From Lichtheimia corymbifera B2541 (Eukaryota; Mucoromycota; Mucoromycetes; Mucorales; Lichtheimiaceae): a stretch of DNA of 64,000 nucleotides. Below, piece after piece: positions 22,699-35,296 of the stretch. The translations under genes were made by a program, and so were the position numbers. Position 1 is the stretch's first letter, and each line of letters starts with the position of its first letter. The stretch is taken from NCBI GenBank assembly GCA_000697475.1, contig JNEU01000898.1:1-64000 (forward strand), read 5' to 3'. Below the pieces are notes generated by a model, which did not search any database, was not told the origin of the DNA, and was given only the letters and a program-made list of their open reading frames with translations.

Positions 22699-22921
22699 TG
22701 TAAAAGGAGTGTGTGAGGGGTTGAAGTGGGTTGCGAAAGCAGTAAGTGGTGAAGAAGGAACGGCAGTAGGAGGGCGTGTCGGCTGAATATGCTGCTGACG
22801 ACAGGGTGAAGGATTGGAGTTGAAAAGAGAGAAGAAAGAGGATGAATAAAAACCTGACAGCAGGATCGAGTGGTGAAAAAGGGAGACTCCATTTTTGCTA
22901 AAGTAATAGCCGTGAGATGTA
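22699..22921. promoter_or_regulatory. Upstream region of TBC protein A
   Basis: About 220 bp of pyrimidine/purine-skewed sequence between the TBC start and a possible small plus-strand gene. No specific site identified. Confidence 0.3.
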
Positions 22922-23161
22922 ATGGGGATTACTGGTCGTCATTTCTTGTCCTTCCCCCTTTTCGTATCAGCTGCAGGAGTATCTTTGTATAACATCCGAT
23001 GCCGATCACCCACATTAAATGATCCACGAAATGATCATGCATATCAGTGGCGACAAATCAATACTTGTGTGACCCATTCTATTCTTGCCTTTGATCGAGC
23101 AAACCAAATAAGGGCACAAATACCGGAACCCAGCAACCACTGGAACCATAATGAAGTATAA
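22922..23161 (+). CDS. Possible small hypothetical protein
   Basis: 79 codons from ATG to stop with a hydrophobic N-terminal stretch (FLSFPLFVSAAGVSL) that could be a signal or membrane anchor, then a polar tail. It is alone on this strand and divergent from TBC protein A. I do not recognise it; it could be a chance frame. Confidence 0.3.
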   Translation: MGITGRHFLSFPLFVSAAGVSLYNIRCRSPTLNDPRNDHAYQWRQINTCVTHSILAFDRANQIRAQIPEPSNHWNHNEV

Positions 23162-23397
23162 ACAATCAGCGCATCATTGTGTTATTAAATTTCATTGTAT
23201 AAATAAAGAACCAGAATGTATTAAGATGTTGCCAAACAATGTTCATCGTGGTGAATTTCTATTATTACAGAAGGGATGGGTGAAGTAGAAAGAACATACA
23301 TACATGGTTTCATTCAATCATCAATAATGATCCATCTTTGCTCATTTTTCATATATCCAAAAAAGCACAGCATCACTTGTATATGTGTTTATTTCAT

Positions 23398-26300
23398 TCA
23401 GAGACCCGTCTCCGGCCAAGATGAAATCATACGGGATATGAGATGTCGATTTTTAATCTCGAGAAGACTATCATGAAGGAGATCAATCACTCCAGAGAAT
23501 AACTGTGGGCAGCGTTGAAAAGCCGTTATGAACGCACGGATGAAGAGGCCACGCTCCATGTCCCTATCCACCGATTTCGATGCATCATAGGTTCGCTCGT
23601 ATATCTGCTTGGCGACATCTATTCAAAGAGGCGCTTATGCATTACTGCCTTGTCCAAACCAAATCGAGTATGCTCTACTTACTGTAAAGGTACATCGGGG
23701 GTAAGGGCCTCTTTCCATCTGCAATCCAGAGCTCTTTGCAATAAACGACAAGTTTCACGCCAGCAAGAAGGTATCTTTCATAGGCGTTGCGATATAACGT
23801 GTTGGTGCAGTTGTATAATGGATCCGTTAATATCAATTGTTGCTTCAATTTTATCGCCCTACAAATGCATCCTTGGTTGGTATGTAAATGGGTTATCATA
23901 TGCTATCAACTTACTGGGTAGCTTTGTGCACAAGGTCGAAGGCTGTTGGGGTATAGTTCACTGTGAGCAAGTCGTTCATGCCTAAGAATATGGGTTAGAA
24001 CCAACAAGCAGTGATTGATTTCTTGACCATCAAGGTACATACCAGTGTTTGAATATCGGGTATAGTCAGAGAAGACATCCAGTGTCTCTTTATGAAATAA
24101 GTAGCCGCACCAAGGGAATTCTAAGCCGTGTCGTTAGCAAACCAAGATCCTGATACAACGTGTTAATGATATATTTACCTGGTGTTGCACAAACAGTAAT
24201 GGAATCATTGGCTTCGATCCTGATCGTCGACATTGATTTTTGCGCGTTGAATTCACAGTTAAAGTCCTTGGCGCCTATACGATTACAAAGAACATGTTAA
24301 GCAAATGCCAAATTTGCCTATGATTGTGACAGTTACCATTCGATACAAAGGTTGCAAATGCATTGATAGTCTTTTCATTTGGTGTGATCAGTAAAAAGTC
24401 GTCCACATATCGCAGCAAGAGCTGTTTGGGAAAATGTTAGGACAGGTATATGTAGGGATTACAGGCACATTGCTTACTGCTTCACGATCGGATTGGATAA
24501 ATGACAGGTATTGCCGTTCCATACAAGCGTAAAAATAGCTACGATGATGAACGTAAAAGGCTTAGCATTGGGATGTAAGTAGTATGGGTAATGCGGTACC
24601 TGCAGAGGAGCGAGGATAAACATGATCCCTGGGGTATGCCGATTTTTTGTCGATAAAATTTGCTTCGATACTATATCCCAAGTCAGCAACAGGGCTGCCA
24701 TAAAGCTTATTATCCTATGTCACTCACCTTGATGATATTTGCTTTTATGTGCTCCTTCACCAACGAAAATAGTTTGTCGCCTGAGTAAGTCCTATACCGG
24801 TCCTGATACACACGTTATCTTGACAGGTCCAATCATCGTTTCAAGTTTACTGCTTACCCGATCACTTTTTGACATGCGACTCCAGTCGTCAAAATAGAGA
24901 ATGAGTGGAAGATCCCGTGCCAATGTACCTATCATCACCATGTCAATAGACGCATTATTTTTATGAATAGACACCTACCCTTGGTTCCCCTGTCATTCCA
25001 TTTGATGGCGTATCGTTTCTGAGAAATGAAATCAATAAGTATGTTGCCAATTGATTTCAAGGGGATATGAGACGATACTCACGTTTTGAAGCAAATCCTT
25101 CAAAATCAGTAGCAGTCGATCTTGTTCAATGCTATCAAAGCAACGCTTGATATCAGCCTTGAAAAAGTGGTACGAGCTGTAGGATCAAAGTTAGCTTGTG
25201 GCAAGTGATCTATGCATGTAGAATTGCTTACCTTGTTCGATCCTTCATCCGGCGTTTGTATGTTGTCAGCCGCTCCCAAAGATCCTTTGGGCTGATAACC
25301 GTACTTCCAAGTATTCCTGGATTTTTGGTCTGCAAATCGCCAAATAAGAACAAGAACAAAACGAAAAAAAAAGAAGTTCAAAGCGGTGGTCACCTTTTCA
25401 AATTGAAGAACCGTCAAAATGATTTTGAGATGATGGTTGTTATCCCTTCGTGCACCCGAACTCGGCTAATAATAAGTTAGTGAGATGATAGTTCCATCCA
25501 TCCACAATCTGATCAACTTACCAAGACCGCATTCTTCATATTAGTAATCGTCCGAAAGGTATCTCCCTTAGGAATCAGCTTTAATGGTGATGCACCCAGG
25601 TTAAGCTTGGACGTATACACCTAGAAAATCTCAAATGAGCTGGGAGCAACTACTCTTTTCCTTTTCCATACTTTATCCACAGATTCAAAGCGGAACGAGA
25701 GCTGATTAAAGAACGATTGTGACATTTGATCCCATACGTCGCGTCGAAAATAGAATAGCTTGTTCCCTTGTGATGAGCCCTCCGTAATATGAAAACATGA
25801 CTACAGAGCCGTATCCCAAGTCAGTCGTACAATAACAATCAAAACGCCCTATACTTACACGCATCAAGGGGATAAGATAGCTTTGATAAAACCAGTGCAT
25901 CACCTGCGATAAGATCTTGATACGCACTTTCATGTCGGAAGGAACAATGCCAGAGGTGCTAGAGCCGAGCCATGTACATTGGCTCACCTATTCACAAGGT
26001 GTTACCACATACACTGACTGCATGATGTCCCTGATCACTCACCTTGAAACCGCGTAAAAGATACGGGATGCGGACTGTTTCTCGTTTACGCATTATCACC
26101 AGTTTTCGAATGCCTGATAGCAGAAACAAGATATTAGCCATAGCTGATGACAGCCGCCAATGATGGGTCTCACCTTCCAGTATCACCGCATAGTTATGAT
26201 GAGATCCCCAGAATTCAGGAGGGAATACTTGTTGTAGTTGCTTGATAATGAAAGCGTATACTGCCTTGTGCGATGATGCCATGCGCTCAACGGTATCTCG

Positions 26301-26763
26301 TTGCTATATCACTCATGAATGAATGATTCAGGCACATTTGATCTCATGACCACAGGCACGTATATATTCACCTACCCCAGGTACTGCACATGTAGCATAC
26401 AACGTGTTCAGCAAGTTGACCTTCTTATGACGCTGGATCACTTGATGCATAATGTCGTTGATCGATCGAAGCCGTTTCTTCTTGCCCTATAGGTCAAACG
26501 TTAATACGCGTGCGAGTGTCAAATGTAACTTTTTTGACATGACTTGCCTCCAATCGCGGTGGGTTGACATTGAAGCGTCCAATTGCAGTGGTGGTAGTAT
26601 AGGTGAGTTGGCGACGATCTATCACGTTGGTTGGGGTACGGATTGTCATTGACAGTGGTGAAAGATATAGGCAACAAAGAAATTCGAGCACAGGACGTTT
26701 GCATATCCATGCATGACTGAGAGGGTCCCTCGCCCATACACTAGATATTTTGTGACAATGCAT
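23398..26763 (-). CDS. TERT: Telomerase reverse transcriptase
   Basis: About 21 short exons. The 20 downstream ones (23398 to 26486) all close in phase and encode 657 aa; a first exon at about 26548-26763 is tentative (GC donor), for roughly 730 aa. Telomerase motifs in order: QFP region QVFPPEFWGSHHNY; T motif with WLGSS, FYQSYLIPLMR and SCFHITEG; motif 1/2 LKLIPKGDTFRTI; motif A ADIKRCFDSI; motif B' IGIPQGSCLSSLLC; motif C LLLRYVDDFLLI; motif E FPWCGYLF; and a C-terminal extension ending in SSWPETGL. Catalytic aspartates of motifs A and C are intact. TERT copies the telomerase RNA template onto chromosome ends. The start lies only about 120 bp after the VPS35 stop, which leaves no room for a normal N-terminal TEN domain. 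Confidence 0.93.
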
Positions 26764-26880
26764 AATAAACCTGCAAAGGTATCATTCTTATTCCCACATA
26801 AAGACCCAGTATAGTTATACGATACAATAATGTCATTCACAAATTTGGGGTACATGTGTAAGAGTAAAAGGGTAACATTT

Positions 26881-29800
26881 CTACATGGTTTCAACCTCGC
26901 TGTACTTGGCACCTTCCCATTCATTACTGGAGGATGATTCCTTGCGCTGTTTAAGTAGCTTGAGAGTGTCTTGGAAGTGTCGTTGGACATACTCGGCCAT
27001 CGATCCTTGGATCTCCACAAGCGAAGATGAATTGGCGGTGGGAGGATGCTGATCAGGGTTATCCATGTTGCCCATATTTGTGTTGATAAGATCAATCAAA
27101 CCATTGAGATACTTGGGAGTTACCTATCATAAAATGAAACGATTAGCAGCTATTGACATAGTACCATGCGCCAAGAAACATACCGCATCATTGCCCTTTT
27201 CAAAGTAGTAAATGTACTGGTTCAAAATCTCCACGAAAAGCTCCACATTGGTGGCCGCATCCATGCAACTGTCAGCAATCTTGAGAGCCTTCTGGAGACA
27301 TTCAAGTGCACGTTTGCCGTTACGGAAGAGGCTCTCACGATCTTCTTGTTCAGAGCGTTCATTCATCCACCACAAATGCGATGAGAGATATACTGCACGG
27401 CATTGATCAGGCTTCTTGAGTAGCTTAGCGCCATGTAATGCTGCCTTGGTGATAAGCGTATCATAATTGTCGGCAGAGAATACGCGTGTTTGCTGGAGAG
27501 CACCAATGATGGAAATGATTGCTTGGTACTGTGCCCGTGATTCAGAAATAGCTTCTTCGTAAATGGTGAATGCTTCAACAAAGAATTCGTATGCAATCTC
27601 CTCAAAACCACTTTCGTCAGCGCTTTGACCTGCCACAAGGAATAGACGCAAGCAAATGTCTCCATAGTCGCACTTGTTGTTGAGCGTTGAAATGACCTGG
27701 TGGATGAAACGAAACAAAGCCGACGTTTTCTTCTCCCAAATATCATCCTAAAAAGCCCATCCATTCAGCATTAGCGTTAATATTAGAAGATCCAATCCAA
27801 TTCCTATACCTGGGTCTCTTGTAAACGGTATCGTCTGGCAAGTTTGACAGCTGAAATCACCAACGATGGATATGTATAGCGAATACGATCACCACCATTT
27901 GCAAGCAACTTGCGTGCCGTGGACAGCAACTACAGTTTACGCAAGTCAGCATCACATCGTAATCCGAACTCATTCACTCCTTAGCATTACCAAAAATTGT
28001 GTATCCTCATCCTTTGAACGGAAGAGATGAATCATCTTAGCCACCCAGCCTTGTTCTTCTGCAAATTCTTCATCCTCGATACTTGTGAATTCTGGTTTTC
28101 GGCTACGAGCATACATTGGCGAAGCGGCAGTGGTTGTGGCAACTGGAGCATCCTTTTGCTCATGCAGCAAGACGTCGCATAACTCTAATACACCATGAAC
28201 ATCTTCTGGAGTTCCAATGATTGTCTCATTGCGTAAAACACTGGAAACTACGGCATGGGCAACTGCACGTCGTGTAGTAAATGGCTGCAATGACAATAAA
28301 GGCTGATAGTTGTCAAGTGCGAGCAATGTGAGAACTGAGGTGTATTGGTTGATAGGTGCCAACAAGAGGGCGAGAAGGCTGGCTTCGGTCGCTTTTGAAT
28401 GAAGATCAGGGGAATCTGAGTATTCGGTCATCTTCTCCTTGCCATAACCCAAGATTTGGTCGACATAGTTGAGCTTATCAGGGTAGCATGATAATGAGAG
28501 GTTGATCAAGGAGACGAGCAATGCTGTCAAATCTTGAATGGAGAGATCAGGGCGGACCTATAAATGTATAACACGATTAATGCAAAATGAAGGGAAACAA
28601 TATAGACAAGCATACCTTGACCAATTCAACAATTTGGCTCCAGAAGACTGCAAATAACTCAACATCCTCGGGGATACCACGCACACGTTTAACATTGTCG
28701 CTGTCATCCACTTTCTCAGATTCCTCAGTAGTCGATTCCTTCTTTTCTTCAGTGGTAGCAGCTGTAGTCTCTTCTGTGCTTTCCTCCTTGGTTTCCTTCT
28801 CATCCTCATCTTCCTTTTTCTCGGGTTCGGCATCATCCTTTTCTTCAAGTGGCTGCTCAATTTCTTCTTCCTTGTCCTCCTTTGGCTCTTGAACAGTCTC
28901 TTGTGGTTGTTCCTCCTTTGCAGGTTCCTCTGATTCGACTTCCTCATCAGCGTCAGTCTTGCGTTTCTTTGCAAGTACAGCACGTCGTACACGATCTTCT
29001 TGTTCACGCTTGGCTTCGAGTGACATTTCAACATCCGCTTCACGGGCAGCATAGGCGGCTAAACGATCAATCAAAGCGATGATGATTTGCTTAACGTTGA
29101 CCTTGGGATGCAGCTGAGCAGTAGCAGAAAGGAAAGGTTGGAGAGTGCGAAGATGGAATTCATCAGGGAACACCTATCAAGAATATCAAGAACGTTTAAG
29201 TATATATGCGCTCCAACAAAGTATAATCCTTATTACCTGGATGATGACTTCCATGAGATATTCCTGCGCAATCACATCACGACAGCTGACGACTTGATCC
29301 AGAATACCAGGGAGGATAGTCTAATTAGGCATATTTAACAATAGCTCATCACGTGATGTAAAACTCTCAAGGAGAACACTCACTGTTTGGTATGTTTCAA
29401 GGTCAACGCCTTCCAACTGACTCAAGCGTACAAGATTGGTGCCCACCAAAATACGTAGTTCACGACGTTCAGCCTCACGTTTTTCACGATCACGAGAATG
29501 ACCTTGATGTTGCAAACGAACCCAAAGCTTATTCATCTCTGTAAAGTTGGTCAGGACAAATTGGATGGATTCTTGGACATTGCCTTCGGGTCTGATAGCG
29601 ATAGGATTAGAGATTAGGCATTTCCCCTTCCGGTATCATCATACAGCTTACCCTTTGCTTTCTCCTTCGGGAAGGTTGTCGCGTGTGAGACCACTGAGAT
29701 AATGGCGCAAGAATAAACCACGAACGGGATGTTGTACACCTCGAGACATTTCCATCATGTCACGCATAATTTCTCGCACCGGAGCATCTGGCATTCCCAT

Positions 29801-30293
29801 GTAAGCAGCTCCCACTGTGATCATGAGATATAGGCGCGGCACTATGTTTCCCGCGTATTGAACGAGCTCATACAAGTCGGCAAGGTGATGTCGTCCACTT
29901 TGATGAGCCTCAGTAAGATATATAGACAAGTGTCGCAAAGCGTCAAAGATGGCCATATCTAGCGATGGGCAAGCGATACTCAATGAGTCATGTGTGTGTG
30001 CGCTATCGCCCAATTGACCAGCTACTTACAAAGCTCATAATAGTTCTTTGGAGTCAAGGCTGAAGTACGTAACTCGCCCAGCATGTTCGAACAGTGTTTG
30101 AGGCCATCCATAAGTCGATTGTTTTCCTAGTGCCAAGAATGAGCGACAAGCGACGTACGTACGCGTGGTTTCCATATATACATACAAGGCATTTCTTCAT
30201 TTGATGTGCTTGGACCTTGACGACATTGAGGACTTCATCGAGAAGCCTGTTCTGATCCTCGGTGGGTGCGGGTGAATTGGGTGCAAAGCTCAT
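26881..30293 (-). CDS. VPS35: Retromer subunit VPS35
   Basis: Ten exons: 30186-30293, 30030-30126, 29652-29958, 29384-29591, 29237-29320, 28616-29173, 27991-28557, 27810-27929, 27184-27747 and 26881-27123, giving 951 aa. Recognisable segments are [22 protein letters not shown] at the start, [16 protein letters not shown], and the conserved [11 protein letters not shown]. The alpha-solenoid continues to the C-terminal half ([18 protein letters not shown]). VPS35 is the scaffold of the retromer that returns cargo from endosomes to the Golgi. Between about 28690 and 28990 there is an unusually long Glu/Lys-rich low-complexity insert. TERT follows about 120 bp downstream on the same strand. Confidence 0.93.
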
Positions 30294-30890
30294 TGCGGAG
30301 AGTGGGGAAGAGCTGGTCTAATAGTAGTTCAAGCGGTTCAGTTGGTGTTCTTTCATGGAAATCAGCTCCAAGCTCAGCCAAGCAATACAGCCGGATTCAT
30401 TGAATAATAAAACGTTACGTTTTCCATCTCCAATTACACACTTTCGGGAAGCATAGTATGATCATATTTATGATACGGAAAGGGGGATCAAATCATGGAT
30501 TACTGCGCATAAATTCACAGGCTTGGTTATGTAATGGAAAAAATGTCATTGTTGTCTTTGATGGCATGTTCATTGTTAACCTATAGTCTAAGGTAGTATT
30601 AATCACAATCACCCATACCTCCTCGAATCATTCCCTCTCTTAATGTCATCCCACCCTTTATTGCGGCGTCATATGTAATAATAATGATAAGCTATGTAGT
30701 CAAGTCCAAGTGGGTTATAAGCAATGCTTTATTCTGTCGAGCTACTCGGCCCCCATCACAAAGCCAGAAATGATCCATCTTCATCGTCGAATGGATGGCC
30801 CAGATGTGGTGCCTGTATGTACATGGTAAAATAACCTATGTTACCATCTGTTCCCTTTCTCTTCAACATTTGGACCATCCCACTCAAAAA
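30294..30890. other. Intergenic region upstream of VPS35
   Basis: About 600 bp with the VPS35 promoter. No coding frame or repeat recognised. Confidence 0.4.
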
Positions 30891-31660
30891 CTCCATAAAG
30901 AAGCATGTGGTTTTGAAATGAATGGAGTTGATCAGCATGACTCAGCGAACCTTCTTACCAAGTTTCATGTTCGAAATGGGTAATGAATCCGACGGGTATC
31001 CAGTTTCCGACCAACATAGTAAATCCCACATTATACCCTCCCATTCCCAATTTTCAAATGAAGTATGAGGTCTTTATGAGAACGAAATTGATCAGCATGT
31101 CTGAGAGCACGTTGTCTGAAAATTTCAAGTTTGAGAAGGGTGATCTCATGGTTATGGGTCGTCCACCCTCCATATATTATTCCTGTGCGTTCAACGTCAG
31201 GCGCTCCCATTTATGATTTCACAATGAAGCCTGCAACTTTAATATGAATGGAGTTGATCAGCATGTCGGATCCCACGGCCTGACCAAGTTTGACGATGGA
31301 GGTGGGCAACGGCGGGGGTGTGCACTATACACCCTGCTTGCGTTCCGTCCGTCCATCGATTCTCCTAAATTTGAACCGCCCGATTCGTAAAACCTCATAA
31401 TGAAGCATGCAGTTATTAAATGAATGGAATTGATCAGCATGACTCAGAGAGCCTTCATACCAAATTTCAAGTCCAAGAGTGGGAATCCCAAGGTAATTCA
31501 TACTAAATGGCATTTCACAAATCCGGGCGGGGTACGGAATTTCCGTCCATCATAGTAAACCCCACATTACATCCTCCCATTCAAAATCTTTGAATGAAGT
31601 ATGGGTTCTTTATTAAGACAAAATTGATCAGCATGAGCAAGAGCATCTTGTGTGCAAGTT
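30890..31660. repeat. Degenerate repeat array, five units, core TTGATCAGCATG
   Basis: The 12-mer TTGATCAGCATG occurs at 30928, 31088, 31254, 31430 and 31624, so the spacing is 160, 166, 176 and 194 bp. About 30-40 bp before each core there is a variant of AATGAAG(C/T)(A/C)TG, and before that a CTCCCATT-like run in most units. Alternate units resemble each other more (GGAGTTGATC versus GAAATTGATC). No stable coding frame runs through the array. Confidence 0.75.
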
Positions 31661-32284
31661 TGGGGTTCGAGGTATGCAATCTCAAGAACATGGATCAATT
31701 TACAGTGTGCATGAATATGCCTGACAGTGCCTGACTTATTTAATTTCCAGCTCTTCCACTTGTAGCTTTTTTCTCTCTTCCTCCCATTCCCAACTGTTGC
31801 CCCATTCAACCACAACTACCACCTGCGAACGATTGTCCTGCTTCAACCCATCATGTCAATTCTACGATTGTCTTGATCCTATTTATCTTTGACTGAATGG
31901 CAACTTCATGGTGTGTGCACCCCACGACAACACCCGCGTTCCTTGACACTGCACGTTCTCTTGTACAATCCTCTGCCACAACCAATCGTAACAGCATTCA
32001 TTCCAGCAGTTGCTATTAGCGATGTCTTTACTCCATTGCCTCGTACAGCGTTCACAACCTTGTCACTCTACTACAACACACGCTCTTGCCCACTCCCCTG
32101 CCACGACCAAACGTAGCAGCAGTCGCCAATAGTAAGGTCTTTACACCATTATCTTCAACAGCGTTCTTTACTTGCAGCAGCATGCCTTGCAGCCTTTTCA
32201 CGTGGACAGCAGATAGCCATACTATAGAAGCAGCAGCTTTATTTACGTGTAGCAATTTCTCTTAATACATTCGGATCCCTATGG
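31661..32284. other. Intergenic, no gene seen
   Basis: About 620 bp, with two related pyrimidine-rich stretches (around 31945-32000 and 32050-32120, both with CTCTTG...CC(A/C)CTGCCAC words) that suggest an old tandem duplication of about 120 bp. No coding frame supported. Confidence 0.35.
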
Positions 32285-32338
32285 GTGGTATCATACCAAC
32301 CTTTTAGTATCCTGCAATACAAGCAATCTTCACCTGGT

Positions 32339-32730
32339 TGTGCTGCAATGAAAATGACTAAGAAAGAGATAGACCAGCAGCCGGATGGAAAAGGGAGCAT
32401 GCCAGCAGCGATCAGAGAGGTTCTTATTGTACCTGCAATGGTTATGGATAGGTGGATGGCTGCAATCAAGTGCAATGATGAGAAATCCAGGAATGTTGTT
32501 TGGTTTCTTGGCGCGTCGTCAGCAGGAACGATGGATCATGCCACGTGGATACGGCTGAGGATGATGATGAATTGGATGGAATTGAGCAAAGGGCTCATAT
32601 CTTTGACGGAGGGTGTTATACAGCCATGGATCATATTGGGATACTCGGTTCAACCATGCAGCAGCTATTTTACAATCATGAGCTCATGTATATGGAGGCA
32701 GCACACAATGACCCCTTTGACTTTATGTGA
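32339..32730 (+). pseudogene. Possible decayed or mis-framed gene, unknown family
   Basis: Two overlapping plus-strand frames look protein-like. The first has MTKKEIDQQPDGKGSMPAA and IKCNDEKSRNVVWFLG; the second continues in another frame with TAEDDDELDGIEQRAH and MYMEAAHNDPFDFM then a stop at 32730. They could be one gene with a frameshift near 32515, or with an intron I could not place. I recognise no domain. Confidence 0.3.
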
Positions 32731-33145
32731 TTATTCAATTTGCCCTGTACCATATTTACATCCACACTACCATGTCCTATTCTACCACCTTTATAAAAGG
32801 AACGTTCGATTCAACATGATTAGAGTACAATTATTTCATGTGAGTGAGAGGTGCATCAGGTGGTTGTTTCAGTATTGTTGATGATTAGGTGAAGTTGTAT
32901 TAGAAGGGAGTGCCGAGTGCGTGATATGCATGTAAATGGGATGGGAGAAACAGAAAAGGCACGTAGAGTGTGATACACGGCATAAGGGCTACTCTAGGTT
33001 ATGCAACCATGTTCGTGCAACTCATCCGAGACCCTTTGATGTTGTTTGTGCATATTAATCTATTAGAAGCATGTTTGAGTTCGCAAAGAGATATGTTTTT
33101 ATTGAGCAGCAATAATGATCATATCAGCAAGAGTCAAGTAGAGCT

Positions 33146-33951
33146 TCACTTGGCTTTGAAGGGGACTTCCTCTGGTTTGACTTGGACTGCAGATCCGGTT
33201 TGCCAATTGTCAGCACCCGCATGTGGTTGATATGGCTCAAAGTAATCCTTTCGTTCTTCCTTCTTTTTCTGGGTTGAGATGCCTTCGTCTCTTTCACGCT
33301 CCTCATCCAATTTAGGATCAAGCTGGCCATCAGCAGTCAGTGCCATCATCAATTGCGCAGGACCTACACAATATTTTGTTAGAAAGAGATGCATACTTAT
33401 GCGCTATCTTACTTACCATAGGGCAGGTTATCGCCACGATCTACTTGCCAAGTATGCCAAGTTTTGCCATATGTCTTTTGCAATGTGGCCAATGCCTGCT
33501 TTTCGGGCACTTGTACAACAGCTTCGGGTACACCCTTGGGCATGGGCATTGCCAAGCTACCACCACGCACCTCGTAATCATGTGAATGCCAATATTTTTT
33601 CTCATCGTCAGGCAAACCTACGCAAACGGCTTATGAGCATAATGAAATCACAATCAAAGTAGCGATTCATCACATACCATCGAATAGCTTTTCTGAGATG
33701 ATATACTCGATACCGATTAGACGAGCATCAGCTCGGGGTGAATCATAAATGATACATTGACGAAAGTCCTCATTGACACGGGTACACAAATGATGTGCAT
33801 GCACTTGACGTGTTTGATCGTGAGCATAAAAATGGAACCCACAGACATGCTCGCATATTCTGCTGATTTGATCAAAGCTTTGACTGGCCGATGAGAACAT
33901 GCCCTTGGCCTTGGAGCCCATTGTAAGCGGTTCACCAGGTGCGTTAGCCAT
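33146..33951 (-). CDS. OBAP/DUF1264 family protein
   Basis: Three exons, 33678-33951, 33417-33617 and 33146-33363, GT-AG, 230 aa. The DUF1264 signature is clear: ICEHVCGFHFYAHDQTRQV, HHLCTRVNEDFRQCIIYDS, GIEYIISEKLFDGLPDDEK and YWHSHDYEVRGG. In plants these oil-body-associated proteins sit on lipid droplets; the fungal role is not known to me. Length fits the family. The start ATG at 33951 is followed directly by a disordered stretch. The gene stands alone in a gene-poor region. Confidence 0.9.
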
Positions 33952-35296
33952 TGTTGTTGTTTTTTGAAAAAGTAAAAAAAGATAAAAATGCTTGCATGGA
34001 TCGCGGTATATGCCACTTATATGAATGTCCGAGGCAGATCATCATAGTGACGACATGTGTGTATATGTTTGTTTGCTGTTACGTCAAAATGGCCAACGAC
34101 GCTACATCAACGTTTGATTGACGTACTACAGAGAAGGTCACTGAGGAAAGAATACCAGTTTGAAGCCTGTAATGATACCTGTAAGCGTTGTTGTGGAGTG
34201 CATGTGGGCTGTAGCTGCTGATTTCTTTGGACTCATGATGCCATCATACCCATACGTGATTTTTCTCATTGACACTGCACCTCCTTCTTGCTCGGGGCAA
34301 AAAGAACCAAGGCTGGGATCATTTGAACATGACACAGGGTACCATTACATGCGTTCACTTCGTTTCATAGAGTGGCGCAATTAAAAAAAGAGCATCGTAT
34401 CCGCATCAATCATGCTCCTGAGTGAATTCCGCTTGTCATTTTCAAGCATTCATCATCCTCCCGGCGATCAATTTGATACTCGGCGTATTCTCGGATATCC
34501 GGGGACGTTATCTGCTCGAGTATATTATAGCCATCCGTGGTATTTGTATATCCAACGCCAATGATACACAAGGAACCATATTGTGAACCGTGCATTATGT
34601 TTGTTGGTTGCTGTGTCTAAGCAAGGGTGTTTAATCGCTCTATACTCTTTCTTGTTATGTCTCATACTGACGTTATTCCTTGTATTATCAATAACAGCAT
34701 TTCCCCTTGCAATAAACATGTTTATTTTCAGCTGTATTGATATCAGATTCTATCTAATGGTGGATATTGTTGATGACCCGGACCTTGTGTCGTTATATGA
34801 TCAGCTGTGCAGGCGTATTATGTCCTGTATGGCCATCTTTGTTTCTCCCCATTTGGTATAGTTGGTATAGTTGGATACAATGAAGACATCTCGGTGTAGT
34901 TCACAGGCTTTGGAATCCAAAACAACCATTACAATGGTGGGTATTTATTGACTTGAAGGGCATGATGGACAAACAAATGTACAAATCTTGAAAGGATACA
35001 GTGTGCTGGACACTTACTCATAAATGCAAACTAGCGTAAAGAAAGCGAGATGAGCATTTTGAAAGGAACGATAAGTTCATCCTTACCTTGGAGAGCTTGT
35101 TCATGAGAGCACAAGCATATAATGGAAGGAGAGGGGTATCTTGTGGGGTTGTTCTTCTTTCTCGCTCCAATAAACAACTTGTCGATCACAAGAGAACACA
35201 ATCCATTGCACATTCACCACAAACCCTCCAAATCAGTCGCTTACCTGAAAAAGTATATAATGAGAGCAAGTCATGGCCCAATGGATAGGGATATAA
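33952..35296. other. Gene-poor stretch, 1.3 kb
   Basis: A few short protein-like frames exist, the best being 34410-34595 (minus; YGSLCIIGVGYTNTTDGY, then DRREDDECLKMTSG). None has a recognised domain, a partner exon or a neighbour that supports it. It may be an eroded mobile element. Confidence 0.35.

Noticed and set aside
28587..28892. Ser/Phe-rich plus-strand frame
   Set aside because: Antisense of the Glu/Lys-rich VPS35 insert; low complexity and no support.
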